DNA of 64,000 nt from Alteromonas sp. BL110 (lineage in GTDB: Bacteria > Pseudomonadota > Gammaproteobacteria > Enterobacterales > Alteromonadaceae): positions 4,154,001-4,218,000 of the forward strand of contig NZ_CP031967.1 in assembly GCF_003443615.1 (NCBI RefSeq). Direction: 5' to 3'. Positions 14,031-23,979 of this stretch are shown one piece after another. The notes beneath the pieces were generated by a model. It made no database searches and was not told the origin of the DNA. It saw nothing but the letters and a program-made list of their open reading frames with translations. Each line of letters opens with the position of its first letter. The first letter of the stretch is position 1. Both the position numbers and the translations under genes were made by a program.

Positions 14031-14324
14031 CTACTTCCCCTGCCTAGCAGCCAGCTTCTCCAACTGCTCGTCAGTCGCCGGAAGCTGGTGCTTCTCTTTC
14101 CACTCAGAATACGGCATTTTGTATACCACTTCACGTGCGGCCTCATAGTCGATATCAGCGCCATGCTCGCTTGCTGCCGCCGAATACCATTTTGCCAAGC
14201 AGTTACGGCAGAAATCCGCCAAAATCATCAGGTCGATGTTCTGAACGTCTTTATTTGCGTCTAGGTGTTCTACTAAGCGGCGGAATACCGCTGCTTCTAC
14301 TTCGGTTTGCGTTTGCTTATCCAT
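14031..14324 (-). CDS. DUF1244 family protein
   Basis: A 97-residue cytoplasmic protein matching DUF1244, a small helical family of proteobacteria whose structure resembles no enzyme of known function. Diagnostic is the block DLMILADFCRNCLAKWYSAA (residues 31-50) with its two cysteines, followed by DYEAAREVVYKMPYSEWKEKHQ. Length is typical. It stands alone between the pnp terminator and its own terminator at 13972, and marks the right edge of the accessory region. Confidence 0.9.
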   Translation of the reverse strand: MDKQTQTEVEAAVFRRLVEHLDANKDVQNIDLMILADFCRNCLAKWYSAAASEHGADIDYEAAREVVYKMPYSEWKEKHQLPATDEQLEKLAARQGK

Positions 14325-14420
14325 TATCTAATACCTCAAAAAAGCGCTTATCGTTATGGTTTAAATGTATGGATTAACGGGAATAATCCAACCCGCTATC
14401 TCTCTTAAAGCCTAAAACGA

Positions 14421-14445
14421 AAAAAGGGAGCCAAGCTCCCTTTTT
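14421..14445 (-). terminator. Terminator of pnp
   Basis: AGGGAGC/GCTCCCT stem with a two-base loop and A/T runs on both sides, 40 bases after the pnp stop. Confidence 0.85.
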
Positions 14446-14484
14446 ACTTAAACATAACTAACTAGGTTTAAACCCTAATTGCTA

Positions 14485-16597
14485 TTACTCTGCGTCGTCA
14501 GACTTAGGCGCAGGCTTCTCTAGAAGCTCTTTAATGCTTAAACGTACACGGTTCTGGCGGTCGATTTCCATAACCTTAACGTCAACCATTTCACCTTCTT
14601 TAAGGTAGTCAGTAACCTTGTTCACACGCTCGTGAGCGATTTGTGAAATGTGAACAAGACCTTCTTTACCTGGAAGTACCTCTACGAACGCACCGAAGTC
14701 TACAATACGTGTAATCTTACCGTTGTAAGTCTTACCAACTTCAATTTCAGCCGTTACTTGCTCAATCTTGCCAATAGCGATGTCTGCTTTCGCACGCTCG
14801 GTAGCGAAGATTTTGATAGTACCGTCGTCTTCAATTTCGATGTTAGTGTCAGACTCTTCAGTAATTTGACGGATCATTGCGCCGCCTTTACCGATAACGT
14901 CACGAATCTTGTCTTGGTCAATCTTCATTGTGTAAATGCGTGGAGCAAATTCACTTAGCTCTTCACGGTGACCGCCAATTGCTTCGTCCATTACGTTAAG
15001 AATGTGCAAACGTGCTTCTTTTGCTTGTTTAAGCGCAATTTGCATGATTTCTTTAGTAATACCTTCAATCTTAATGTCCATTTGAAGTGCAGTAATACCG
15101 TCGGTAGTACCCGCTACTTTAAAGTCCATGTCACCAAGGTGATCTTCGTCACCAAGGATGTCTGAAAGTACAACAAAGTTGTCGTCGCTCTTTACTAGGG
15201 CCCATTGCGATACCCGCAACAGACGCTTTAATTGGAACACCTGCATCCATAAGCGCTAGTGAAGTACCACATACAGACGCCATTGAAGATGAACCGTTTG
15301 ATTCTGTGATTTCAGAAACCACACGTACTACGTACGGGAATTCTTCTTCACTTGGCATTACTGCTTGAATACCACGCTTCGCTAGACGACCGTGACCAAT
15401 TTCACGACGCTTAGGCGAACCAATCATACCGGTTTCACCAACACAGTATGGAGGGAAGTTGTAGTGAAGCATGAAACGGCTGTCGCGCTTACCTTGAAGC
15501 TCGTCAATCATCTGTGCGTCACGTTCTGTACCTAAAGTAGCAGCAACGATTGCCTGCGTTTCACCACGGGTGAATAGTGCAGAACCGTGAGTACGAGGAA
15601 GAATGCCTGTTGCTACGTCTAGCGCACGAATCATTGCAGGCTCACGACCGTCGATACGTGGCGCGCCAGAAAGAATGCGTGAACGTACTACGTCAGACTC
15701 AAGATCGTGAAGAAGGTCTAGTACTTCTTTCTTGTCTTGTTCTTCGTCTTCAGCAAGGATAGCTTCTAGTGCTTTATCAGTTGCTGCAGTTACTGCGTCT
15801 TTACGCTCTAACTTGTCAGAAATCTGGTAAGCCGCTGTCATTTCAGCTTCAGCTAGTGCTTTAACTTTGTCTTTAAGTGCAGTGTTTTCTGCTTCTGGTG
15901 CCCAGTCCCACTTTTCAGTGCCAACTTCAGCAGCAAATTCATTAACTGCGCTAACCACAGTTTGAAGTTGCTCGTGACCGAACATTACCGCACCTAGCAT
16001 AGTATCTTCAGAAAGCACGTCAGCTTCTGATTCAACCATAAGTACTGCACCTTCAGTACCCGCAACAACAAGGTCAAGCTCGCTTTCAGCTTGCTCTTCT
16101 GCGCGTGTATTTAGGATGTATTCGCCGTTGCTATAACCAACACGAGCCGCACCGATTGGGCCGTTGAAAGGAATACCTGAGATAGCAAGCGCTGCAGAAG
16201 TACCAATCATAGAGATGATGTCTGTAGGAATATCTGGGTTAGCAGACATTACAGTAACAACAACCTGTACTTCGTTTTTGAAACCTTCTGGGAATAATGG
16301 GCGAATTGGGCGGTCAATAAGACGCGCAGTCAATGTTTCGCCTTCAGATGGACGACCTTCACGCTTGAAGAAACCACCTGGGATTTTACCCGCAGCATAT
16401 GCTTTTTCTTGGTAGTTTACTGTTAGAGGGAAGAAGTCTTGATCTGGCTTGGCTTCTTTTTTACCAACTACTGTTACCAGTACAGACGTGTCGTCCATGC
16501 TCGCAAGAACCGCAGCTGTCGCCTGACGAGCAATTACACCCGTCTCTAGAGTTACAGTATGCTGTCCATACTGAAATGATTTAGTAATAGGAGTCAC
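14485..16597 (-). CDS. pnp: Polyribonucleotide nucleotidyltransferase, interrupted by a +1 frameshift
   Basis: PNPase, the phosphorolytic 3'-5' exoribonuclease of the RNA degradosome. The 5' part (16597 to about 15200) carries both RNase PH domains, including [27 protein letters not shown] and [18 protein letters not shown]. The remainder continues in another frame from [20 protein letters not shown] and holds the KH domain ([16 protein letters not shown]) and S1 domain ([21 protein letters not shown]). The break is at GGGCCC (15198-15203): removing one C restores ATG GGC CTA GTA AAG and a full protein of about 703 residues, the normal length. Without rejoining, the product lacks the RNA-binding domains. 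Real mutation or sequencing error cannot be told apart. The usual upstream rpsO is absent. Confidence 0.93.
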
Positions 16598-16952
16598 TAT
16601 TTGTCCTTTAATTTCAATCTTTATTTTATCGCTTTTAAACGCGGCGCATAGTATAGCTTTGAAGTAGCTTTAATGCCATTGCCAAATACAGCACCGCGTG
16701 GAATTTATCTAGTGAATTTGCGAAAAATCGCTATCACCTATAGCACCATGACTATATGAAATATCTGTGAAATTTCAATTATTGGCTATATTTTCATCAT
16801 ACTGACACAAAACAGCGTATGCTAGAACAAAAAGCGAACAAAGAAACAACCCGTAGGTAATGCTGTTAACCAAATACAGGCAATAAAGATACGGGCAATA
16901 AAAATTTTTCATAAAAAGAACGTCTAATATTAGTGTGCTAAAGGAGATAACC

Positions 16953-17507
16953 ATGTTGGTACTTCGACTTAATAAAGCAGGCATGCCACAAGAGTGGATA
17001 GATGTTGAACAAGCCGCAAAGCTTTACAGTCAGGACAAGGTGCTATTCGAGCTAGGCAGTGATGCTATTACGCTTAAAGGTGGCTGGAATCACGAAGGGC
17101 TGCAAAGCGAGCTTACCCTATCAAGTATTATCGCTTGCGATGGTAAGGTAACAGATTTATCAGGCAAAGTTGCCCTTACCAACCGCTATTTATTTAGGCG
17201 CGATAGCTATTTGTGCATGTATTGCGGCAACAAGTTTACGCCTAAACAACTTACCCGAGACCACATTATTCCCCGTTCTCGCGGCGGAAAAGATATCTGG
17301 ACAAACGTAGCCACTGCTTGTCAGCGATGTAATCATGCCAAAGCGGCTAAAACGCCTGAAGAAGCAAATATGCCTTTACTTGCTGTACCTTTCAGGCCCA
17401 ATGTTTACGAGCGTTTTTATTTAATGAATAGACGCATACTGGCCGATCAGATGGCATTTTTAGAAGGGCATTTTTCCCACCAGCGAGAATGGAAATGTAA
17501 CGAATGA
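16953..17507 (+). CDS. HNH endonuclease family protein
   Basis: A 184-residue protein with a C-terminal-half HNH domain: CMYCGNKF, the catalytic LTRDHIIPRSRGGKD (HNH histidine and zinc-side residues), NVATACQRCNHAKA with the second CxxC. The four cysteines hold the structural zinc of this subgroup. The N-terminal 80 residues are unlike a nuclease and of unknown role. The ATG at 16953 follows AAGGAG by 6 bases, which decides it over the GTG at 16935. Such stand-alone HNH genes are common on marine gammaproteobacterial chromosomes, and their biological targets are unknown. Divergent from pnp. Confidence 0.88.
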   Translation: MLVLRLNKAGMPQEWIDVEQAAKLYSQDKVLFELGSDAITLKGGWNHEGLQSELTLSSIIACDGKVTDLSGKVALTNRYLFRRDSYLCMYCGNKFTPKQLTRDHIIPRSRGGKDIWTNVATACQRCNHAKAAKTPEEANMPLLAVPFRPNVYERFYLMNRRILADQMAFLEGHFSHQREWKCNE

Positions 17508-17598
17508 GTTGTAATGAATAAAATATAACGAATAAATGCCAACAAAAAGCAGTGAGCGACCAGTAATTTAAAAAAACAGGCCGCCCGTTGATTGAATT

Positions 17599-18549
17599 TT
17601 ATAGCCCAGTACTGGTTGTTGTTTGCTGTTCTGTTGTAGCCGACGCTTGAAGGTTGGCGTTGTTATTCTCGCTTTGCTGTTGCATCAGCATAGCTTGCTC
17701 TTCTTTTTGCGCTCTAAACCACAGGCTTAACCAATCTGAGCACATTTTGTGTTCTAGCTCATGAGCCTCAATGGTTGGGCAGAATAAACTTACCTTTACA
17801 ACGACCTTTGCAAGTTCGTTTGTTTTGATTTCAACTTCTGGGTCGATACGAATAAACTCTTGTTCTAAATGACGTTCAATTAAGCCTTTGTAGCGCTCTG
17901 CAACGTCTCGAAAATATTCACAATGGGCTTGAGCTCGGGCGTGAAAAGCGGGTAATAAGCTATAGGCATTTACCGTAGGCTCGTTAACAATTTCAAACGA
18001 GTGTAAACGGTAGCGGCGCATAAAGTTAAGGTTACGCACGGTTTGGGTAACTAGCTGACTGTTAGGTACGTAAACATGCTTACCCGTGTAATTGAAGCTT
18101 TCTGGGTCAACTTCTAGAAGCGCAGTTTTCGCCCAGTCCATTTCTACCACTTCACCAATGATATTATGCATTTGGATCCAGTCCCCTACCCTGAATGGCC
18201 TTGCGCCTAGGTAGTAAATGAAGCCCATAAAGCATTGAATAAATTCCCGGGTGGCGAGCACTATGGCAACCATAAATGCGGCAATGGATATAGCGAGTGT
18301 TTGTATTTCAGAACTCCACACCATCATCAATACAATGATGATAAAAGCGTTACCTAACTGCTCTAAAATATTAATCTGGTTTCTTCTATCTTCCCCGCGC
18401 TGAGAACTGATGCGTCTTATCAGCAGCAACACACCTTTTTTAGAGAAGTGCAATACAATTAAAAGTAGTAGTGATGTCAGCAGTTTATACTCATTGGCAA
18501 ACGCAATAAGCTGGTTCCATAACTGCGTGGGGTCTATCACAATCTCCAT
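17599..18549 (-). CDS. MscS-family mechanosensitive channel-like protein
   Basis: A 316-residue inner-membrane protein. Membrane helices lie at about residues 20-36, 62-80 and 83-105; the last is the pore-lining helix, followed by the MscS beta domain signature RPFRVGDWIQMHNIIGEVVEMDWAKTAL and YVPNSQLVTQTVRN. MscS-type channels release small solutes on osmotic downshock. The C-terminal domain is followed by a Gln/Asn/Thr-rich tail. The ATG at 18549 follows GGAGAATAC; the longer reading from 18654 would run through the proA terminator and is rejected. Its own gene is downstream of the pro operon but separated by that terminator. Confidence 0.85.
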   Translation of the reverse strand: MEIVIDPTQLWNQLIAFANEYKLLTSLLLLIVLHFSKKGVLLLIRRISSQRGEDRRNQINILEQLGNAFIIIVLMMVWSSEIQTLAISIAAFMVAIVLATREFIQCFMGFIYYLGARPFRVGDWIQMHNIIGEVVEMDWAKTALLEVDPESFNYTGKHVYVPNSQLVTQTVRNLNFMRRYRLHSFEIVNEPTVNAYSLLPAFHARAQAHCEYFRDVAERYKGLIERHLEQEFIRIDPEVEIKTNELAKVVVKVSLFCPTIEAHELEHKMCSDWLSLWFRAQKEEQAMLMQQQSENNNANLQASATTEQQTTTSTGL

Positions 18550-18594
18550 GTATTCTCCGTCTGTGCTGGCGAGGGTAAATCTTTGAATAAAAAT

Positions 18595-18626
18595 AAAAAA
18601 GCGCCGACGAATGTCAGCGCTTTTTA
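18595..18626 (-). terminator. Terminator of the proline operon
   Basis: AAGCGC/GCGCTT arms around GACATTCGTCG with A and T runs outside, 55 bases after the proA stop. Confidence 0.8.
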
Positions 18627-18680
18627 TTATGAAGCATGTAAACCTGCGGCACAATGCCGACCAGTTGCAACATCTATTAT

Positions 18681-19928
18681 TTAGTCGCGAGTTTGGCCTT
18701 CACCGTTCACCAGGTATTTCTCTGATGTCAACGACTCTAGGCCCATCGGACCGTAAGCATGTAGCTTGGTTGTAGCAATACCAATTTCTGCGCCAAGACC
18801 TAACTGGCTGCCGTCAGAGAAGCGTGAAGACGCGTTAACCATTACCACACTTGCATCTACTGCCCGTTGGAACAGCTTACCTTTCTCGGCGTCTTCGGTA
18901 ACGATAACTTCGGTGTGGTTACTACCGAACTGCGCAATATGATCAACTGCACCTTCGAAGTCATCAACTACGCGAATTGCGATTTCTAAGCCAAGGTACT
19001 CTTCGCCGTATGCGTCTTCTGCAATTACGTCAGCGCCATCAAAATACTGGCTACCTTTTTCGTTAACGTGAACCGTTACGCCTTTTTCTTTAAAGGCTTC
19101 GGCCACTTTTGGCAGGAAATCACCTGCCACGGCTTGGTGTACAACCAACCCTTCAAGTGCATTACATACGCCAGTACGCTGAGTTTTACCGTTTAGAAGT
19201 ATAGCCATGGCTTTTTCTAAATCAGCATCTTTATCTACATAAAGGTGGCACACACCTTTAAAGTGCTGGATAACCGGCACCTTAGCGTTATCGGTTACGT
19301 AGTTGATAAGGCCTTCACCACCGCGTGGAATAATAACGTCGATGTAGTCGCGTTGCTCCATCAGCTCTTGCATCAACGCGCGATCTGGGTTTGGCACAAC
19401 GGTAACTAGCGCTTTAGGCAAGTCATGCTTTTCTAGCACGTCTTGCATAAGTTCGGCAATGGCTAAACTTGTATCAAGGGCTTCTTTACCGCCACGTAAA
19501 ATTACGGCATTGCCCGATTTAAAGCACAGCGCGCCCGCGTCGGCGGTAACATTAGGTCGCGCTTCATAAATCATGCACACAACGCCTAGCGGTATACGCA
19601 TTTTCTTAATTTCAATTCCGTTAGGGCGAGTACCAATAACACGCTCTTTACCTACCGGATCGTCCAATTCAACAATAACCTCAATGCCTTCAGCCATTGA
19701 TTCAATGCGCTCATCGTTAAGGATTAAGCGGTCTACCATTGCTGCATCTAGATTATTTTCTTTAGCGCGCGCAACTTCCTTTTCGTTCACTTCAATAATT
19801 TTGCTTTTATTTGCACGAATTGCCGCGGCCATATCAGTTAACACCGCGTTTTTCTGGCTCTCACTTAGAATTGCCAGTGTACGTGCAGCTTTTTTCGCCT
19901 GTTGTGCTAACTCTGTAATAATACTCAT
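18681..19928 (-). CDS. proA: Glutamate-5-semialdehyde dehydrogenase (gamma-glutamyl phosphate reductase)
   Basis: A 415-residue cytoplasmic enzyme that reduces gamma-glutamyl phosphate to glutamate semialdehyde with NADPH, the second step of proline synthesis. Characteristic blocks: IPLGVVCMIYEARPNVTADA (residues 104-123), GNAVILRGGKEA, VIIPRGGEGLI, the catalytic-cysteine region QRTGVCNALEGLVVH and FGSNHTEVIVTED. Length matches the family. Its ATG overlaps the proB stop by four bases, indicating translational coupling; putP lies just upstream of proB, so all three are probably one transcript ending at 18595. Confidence 0.97.
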   Translation of the reverse strand: MSIITELAQQAKKAARTLAILSESQKNAVLTDMAAAIRANKSKIIEVNEKEVARAKENNLDAAMVDRLILNDERIESMAEGIEVIVELDDPVGKERVIGTRPNGIEIKKMRIPLGVVCMIYEARPNVTADAGALCFKSGNAVILRGGKEALDTSLAIAELMQDVLEKHDLPKALVTVVPNPDRALMQELMEQRDYIDVIIPRGGEGLINYVTDNAKVPVIQHFKGVCHLYVDKDADLEKAMAILLNGKTQRTGVCNALEGLVVHQAVAGDFLPKVAEAFKEKGVTVHVNEKGSQYFDGADVIAEDAYGEEYLGLEIAIRVVDDFEGAVDHIAQFGSNHTEVIVTEDAEKGKLFQRAVDASVVMVNASSRFSDGSQLGLGAEIGIATTKLHAYGPMGLESLTSEKYLVNGEGQTRD

Positions 19929-21034
19929 TCTTTCTCCAGATTTGCTATGTGCTGATCAGAAATAATTGGCCCCGTTTTTTCCTCAAACTCGTGGGCAAAT
20001 TCATCACTTTCCTGATTCGCAATAAAATTCAGTAAACAGCTACTGTAGTTCGACTTGGCTTTCACCAATTTGGTGCCGTCTTCTTTACGTACCAATATGG
20101 TGTCGCCTACCGAGAACTCACCCTTCACGTCTATAATTTCGCTACTTGTTAGTTGCTCAGCATCGGTATGTAAAGAGTCGTCGAAGTCTCCTTCTACTAT
20201 CACCTCACCTTGCGCATTTGACGTATGGCGCATCCAATGCACATTCTCTTGCATTGGCTTAGCGTGAGGTTTGAAATGCGTGCCTGGGTTTTCACCTGCT
20301 AGCAGCATATTAAACGACAGCTCAGTAAAACCGTTAATAATATATGTATCTATACCATGCGAAACGGCTTTCTCGGCCGCTTCAATTTTCGTGCGCATAC
20401 CGCCGGTGCCAACACCGCCTTTAACCGCACCACCAGCCATGTCATAAACGCTTTGATCGATGGTATCAACCGATTTAAGCAGTTTTGCGTCCTCGTGCTC
20501 ATGTGGGTTTTTGTCGTACAACCCATCAATATCTGAGCAAATAATAAGTGCATCAGCTTCAGCCGCTGACGCCACCATGGCCGATAAATTATCGTTGTCA
20601 CCAACCTTCAATTTGTCGGTAGTTACAGTATCGTTTTCGTTCACGATAGGAAGAATGTTGTTATCTAACAAACTGAATATGGTTTCACGAATACTTACGT
20701 AACGTTCTCTGTCTCTCAAATCAGCATGGGTAAGTAGCATCTGAGCAGACGGAAAATCAAATAGTCTGTCCCACGTGGCAATCATCTCGGTTTGACCCGC
20801 TGCTGCCATGGCTTTTTTAACCGCAATATCTGATTTTTCTTGATCTGGAAACAGGTGCGCACCCGCCGCAACAGAACCCGAAGACACAAGCACCACTTGT
20901 GTACCGTTAGCTCTACAACGGACGATAAATTGTGCGATGCTCAGTAAGTAGTGGCTGCTACAACCTCGCTGGTTGGGCGATATTAGTGCACTACCTACTT
21001 TGATGACTACGCGTTTCCAATTAGGATGACTCAT
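19925..21034 (-). CDS. proB: Glutamate 5-kinase
   Basis: A 369-residue enzyme that phosphorylates glutamate, the first and feedback-controlled step of proline synthesis. The amino-acid kinase domain shows RVVIKVGSALIS, VVLVSSGSVAAGAH, NENDTVTTDKLKVGDNDNLSA and GTGGMRTKIEAAEKA; the C-terminal 90 residues form a PUA domain (GEFSVGDTILVRKEDGTKLVKAKSNYSS). Length normal. The gene begins 16 bases after the putP stop codon and overlaps proA, so it is the middle gene of the operon. Proline may serve here as a compatible solute. Confidence 0.97.
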   Translation of the reverse strand: MSHPNWKRVVIKVGSALISPNQRGCSSHYLLSIAQFIVRCRANGTQVVLVSSGSVAAGAHLFPDQEKSDIAVKKAMAAAGQTEMIATWDRLFDFPSAQMLLTHADLRDRERYVSIRETIFSLLDNNILPIVNENDTVTTDKLKVGDNDNLSAMVASAAEADALIICSDIDGLYDKNPHEHEDAKLLKSVDTIDQSVYDMAGGAVKGGVGTGGMRTKIEAAEKAVSHGIDTYIINGFTELSFNMLLAGENPGTHFKPHAKPMQENVHWMRHTSNAQGEVIVEGDFDDSLHTDAEQLTSSEIIDVKGEFSVGDTILVRKEDGTKLVKAKSNYSSCLLNFIANQESDEFAHEFEEKTGPIISDQHIANLEKE

Positions 21035-21050
21035 AATAAACTTTTTAACC

Positions 21051-22565
21051 TTAAGATTGTTGATTCGCTAATTCTTCACTGGCTTGCACAAACGTTTCTT
21101 GAACGTTTGACGAGGGGTTTTCGCTTAAGCGACTTACCACGTATAGCGTTAACGTACTTACTACAAACCCTGGAATAATTTCATAAATAACGCTGCTTAA
21201 CGTTTTACCGTCAGCTAAAACGGGCGCATAAATCCAAAACAGTACAGTTACCGCACCACTTATCATACCCGCCATCGCCGCTTTCGCCGTCAGGTCCTTT
21301 TTATACAGACAAAACAGGACTAGCGGTCCAAATGCGGCGCCAAAACCAGCCCAAGCGTTACTTACTAAAGATAAAATTGTATTCGACGCATCCATGGCCA
21401 ATAGCAATGCAACCACAGCCACACCTGCTACACCATATCGCCCAATTGTTACCGTTTGCTTTTCGCTTAACGATTTTTCAGGCGACTTCTTATTTACCAG
21501 TACACGGTAAATATCTTCTGTTAACGAACTTGCGCTAACTAATAACTGCGACGAAATTGTACTCATGATGGCGGCTAAGATTGCTGCCATTAGAAATCCA
21601 CTTATTAGTGGATGAAAAAGCAATTGTGAGAAGATAATAAATATAGTCTCTGGGTCGTCAACTGCAAGGCCGAATTGGTTAGCATAAGCAATGCCGACAA
21701 AGCCTGTTGCTAATGCACCAATAATTGTCACTATCATCCATGACATACCAATGTTCCGCGCGGTACTGATTGACTTAACAGAACGAATTGCCATAAATCG
21801 TACGATAATGTGAGGCTGTCCGAAATAACCTAAGCCCCAACCTAAACTTGACAGCAAACCCACTATCGTTAGCGTCTCTAGCGATTCTGAGAAATTCGGT
21901 ACAGATTGATAAGCGGCGCTTGTCATTTGCGATACGCTATCAAACTCGGTAAAAGCAACAATTGGCACTAAAACCAACGCCACGAACATGATACAACCTT
22001 GCACAAAGTCTGTGAGACTCACTGCTAAAAAGCCACCTAGTAGTGTATAGGACACCACCACGCCTAGTGTGATGAACAAGCCCAATTGGTAATCTACTGA
22101 AAATGCGCTTTCAAACAGCTTACCGCCTGCCACTAACCCTGCAGATGTATAAAGCGTAAAGAACAGCACGATGATTACCGCCGAAACGATTCGTAAGCTT
22201 GAATTCGGCTTATTGAATCGCTTGGCAAAGAATTCAGGCACAGTAAGTGAATCGTTAGCTACTTCGGTGTATACACGAAGTTTAGGTGCTACTAGTAAAT
22301 AGTTAGCTAACGCACCAGCAACTAAACCAATCGCAATGTACACCGCGTCAAAACCGGTTAAATACATAGCGCCGGGAAGACCCATTAACATCCAGCCTGA
22401 CATGTCGGATGCGCCTGCGGATAGTGCAGTAACTTGAGGGCTTACTTGTCGTCCCCCCAATATGTAACCAGAAATATCACTGGTAGATTGTCGGTAAGCA
22501 AACAATCCTATCCCCAACATCGCTATAAAGTAAACGGCTAGTGATAGGTAACTTTCCATTGGCAT
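21051..22565 (-). CDS. putP: Sodium/proline symporter
   Basis: A 504-residue member of the sodium:solute symporter family with 12-13 hydrophobic segments. Family blocks include SGASDMSGWMLMGLPGAMYL (residues 50-69), which matches the PutP substrate and sodium region, FFTLYTSAGLVAGGKLFES, LLGGFLAVSLTDFVQG, GLGYFGQPHIIVRFMAIRS and the SSLTEDIYR segment. It imports proline with sodium. In E. coli putP lies beside putA; here it heads an operon with the biosynthetic genes proB and proA, with a 16-base gap. The start MPMESYLSL could equally be the second Met. Confidence 0.93.
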   Translation of the reverse strand: MPMESYLSLAVYFIAMLGIGLFAYRQSTSDISGYILGGRQVSPQVTALSAGASDMSGWMLMGLPGAMYLTGFDAVYIAIGLVAGALANYLLVAPKLRVYTEVANDSLTVPEFFAKRFNKPNSSLRIVSAVIIVLFFTLYTSAGLVAGGKLFESAFSVDYQLGLFITLGVVVSYTLLGGFLAVSLTDFVQGCIMFVALVLVPIVAFTEFDSVSQMTSAAYQSVPNFSESLETLTIVGLLSSLGWGLGYFGQPHIIVRFMAIRSVKSISTARNIGMSWMIVTIIGALATGFVGIAYANQFGLAVDDPETIFIIFSQLLFHPLISGFLMAAILAAIMSTISSQLLVSASSLTEDIYRVLVNKKSPEKSLSEKQTVTIGRYGVAGVAVVALLLAMDASNTILSLVSNAWAGFGAAFGPLVLFCLYKKDLTAKAAMAGMISGAVTVLFWIYAPVLADGKTLSSVIYEIIPGFVVSTLTLYVVSRLSENPSSNVQETFVQASEELANQQS

Positions 22566-22932
22566 AACGTTAGTTATTTCCTCTATTGCTCTTCGAAAAC
22601 TCGTACATGATAACGTCGTTTAACCTTTGCTAATTCAACTTCAAATGCAAATAATTAAATCGAACAATAATCATTAGAGTTCTAACAATATAAGGATTTG
22701 GTAGAAATTTTCAAGTTTAAATTTTAATCAACTTTATTTAAGCAGCATTGATGCTCAAATTAACACCAACCATGTTTCACGACACTTTAGTTAAAAATCA
22801 TTCTATAATATCTCTATTATTCATAATGTTATAAAAAACTATTCAACCATGAAACAATTTAACTTGGTGTCTAAAGCACATAAAACACACAACTTTACTA
22901 TCAGCTAAAACATTTTCATTAAAAATGCTTTG
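22566..22932. other. AT-rich intergenic region upstream of putP
   Basis: 367 bases between putP and the topoisomerase gene, both on the minus strand. It must hold the putP promoter. Several short AT-rich inverted repeats (for example CATTGATGCTCAAATT around 22745) are visible, but I cannot single out a promoter or operator. No gene found. Confidence 0.4.
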
Positions 22933-23979
22933 TTACGCGCACTCAGCCGAAATAACATCCAAAAGAAGCTTTTCTACAGGCAATAATTGGGTCAACTGCG
23001 TGCAATCTTCGTGGTTTAGTGAACGCACTTTTTCTACAAGCGCTTCGCATGCTTTCTTATTGTTTTGAACGGTAAATAGTTTTGGATGAATATAATATTT
23101 TCGGCATACTGTGGGAGTATTTCCAAGTTCTGCGGCGACAACCTTGCTTAAGGTACTTTCCCATTTTTTGGTTCTGGAATTATTAACTTGGTCGTACACG
23201 CAAGGAAGGTTGGATAACGCGAAACGGCTAGAAGCCCAAGTTCTAAAATCTTTGCAACTGAACTGCTCGCTTAACTCTTCTTGAATAAACGCATTCACGT
23301 CTTCACTGGTTACGTCGTGCCAATGCTTATTGTTATCCTGATAGCGGAAAAGGCAATAACCTTGCTGCTGAGCGCAATCGCAAATCAGTGAGGCAAGTTC
23401 AGGATCATTAACCTTTAAGGTTCTTGGCTTACCATGCTTTCCTATGTACGCAAGTTCAACACTATCCTCACACTGTAATTGCACGTGTTTACGCCGCAGG
23501 GTCGTTAACCCGTACGTTTCATTTTCTTTGCTATATTGGGCGTTACCTACCCTCGCACCTGTGTAATCTAGAAGAAGACATACGAGAGCACATGCTCGTT
23601 CTTGCGTCCACGTTGGCTGCGAAATTAGAGATAGGCAGTGTTCACGAAATTCAGAAAGGGCGTTGCCGAATGCAAGCAGTCGCTCAAATTTCTCAACTTG
23701 CTGCTGTTCGTGCCATTTGTCATGGTAAATGTATTGTTTGCGCCCTTTATCATCGAAGCCAACAGCCTGTATACTTGCTTTACTATCACGGCTTATAAAA
23801 GTATTTTTCCAATTTGGAGGAATAACAAGCTTCTTAATGCGTTTGATCACTCGTTCTCCCGTTACCTTCTTGCCGCTACCATAACGATAGTAAAACCGTT
23901 TTTGCCCGCAAGGGATGCGTCTAATTGTGAGGTGGCTATCGTCTGAATACACATTACAATAGCCTTTAGTCCTTTTCAT
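22933..23979 (-). CDS. DNA topoisomerase IB
   Basis: A 348-residue type IB topoisomerase of the poxvirus/bacterial type, which relaxes supercoils through a 3'-phosphotyrosine. Residues about 15-85 form the N-terminal domain (LTIRRIPCGQKRFYYRYGSGKKV, IKKLVIPPNWKN, IQAVGFDDKGRKQYIYH). The catalytic domain shows DYTGARVGNAQYSKENETYGLTTLRRKHV (with the first catalytic Arg), FIGKHGKPR-like AYIGKHGKPR, and the C-terminal VCRKYYIHP block holding the active-site tyrosine. Length is typical. Stand-alone gene; the 600 bases upstream contain its promoter. Confidence 0.93.
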   Translation of the reverse strand: MKRTKGYCNVYSDDSHLTIRRIPCGQKRFYYRYGSGKKVTGERVIKRIKKLVIPPNWKNTFISRDSKASIQAVGFDDKGRKQYIYHDKWHEQQQVEKFERLLAFGNALSEFREHCLSLISQPTWTQERACALVCLLLDYTGARVGNAQYSKENETYGLTTLRRKHVQLQCEDSVELAYIGKHGKPRTLKVNDPELASLICDCAQQQGYCLFRYQDNNKHWHDVTSEDVNAFIQEELSEQFSCKDFRTWASSRFALSNLPCVYDQVNNSRTKKWESTLSKVVAAELGNTPTVCRKYYIHPKLFTVQNNKKACEALVEKVRSLNHEDCTQLTQLLPVEKLLLDVISAECA

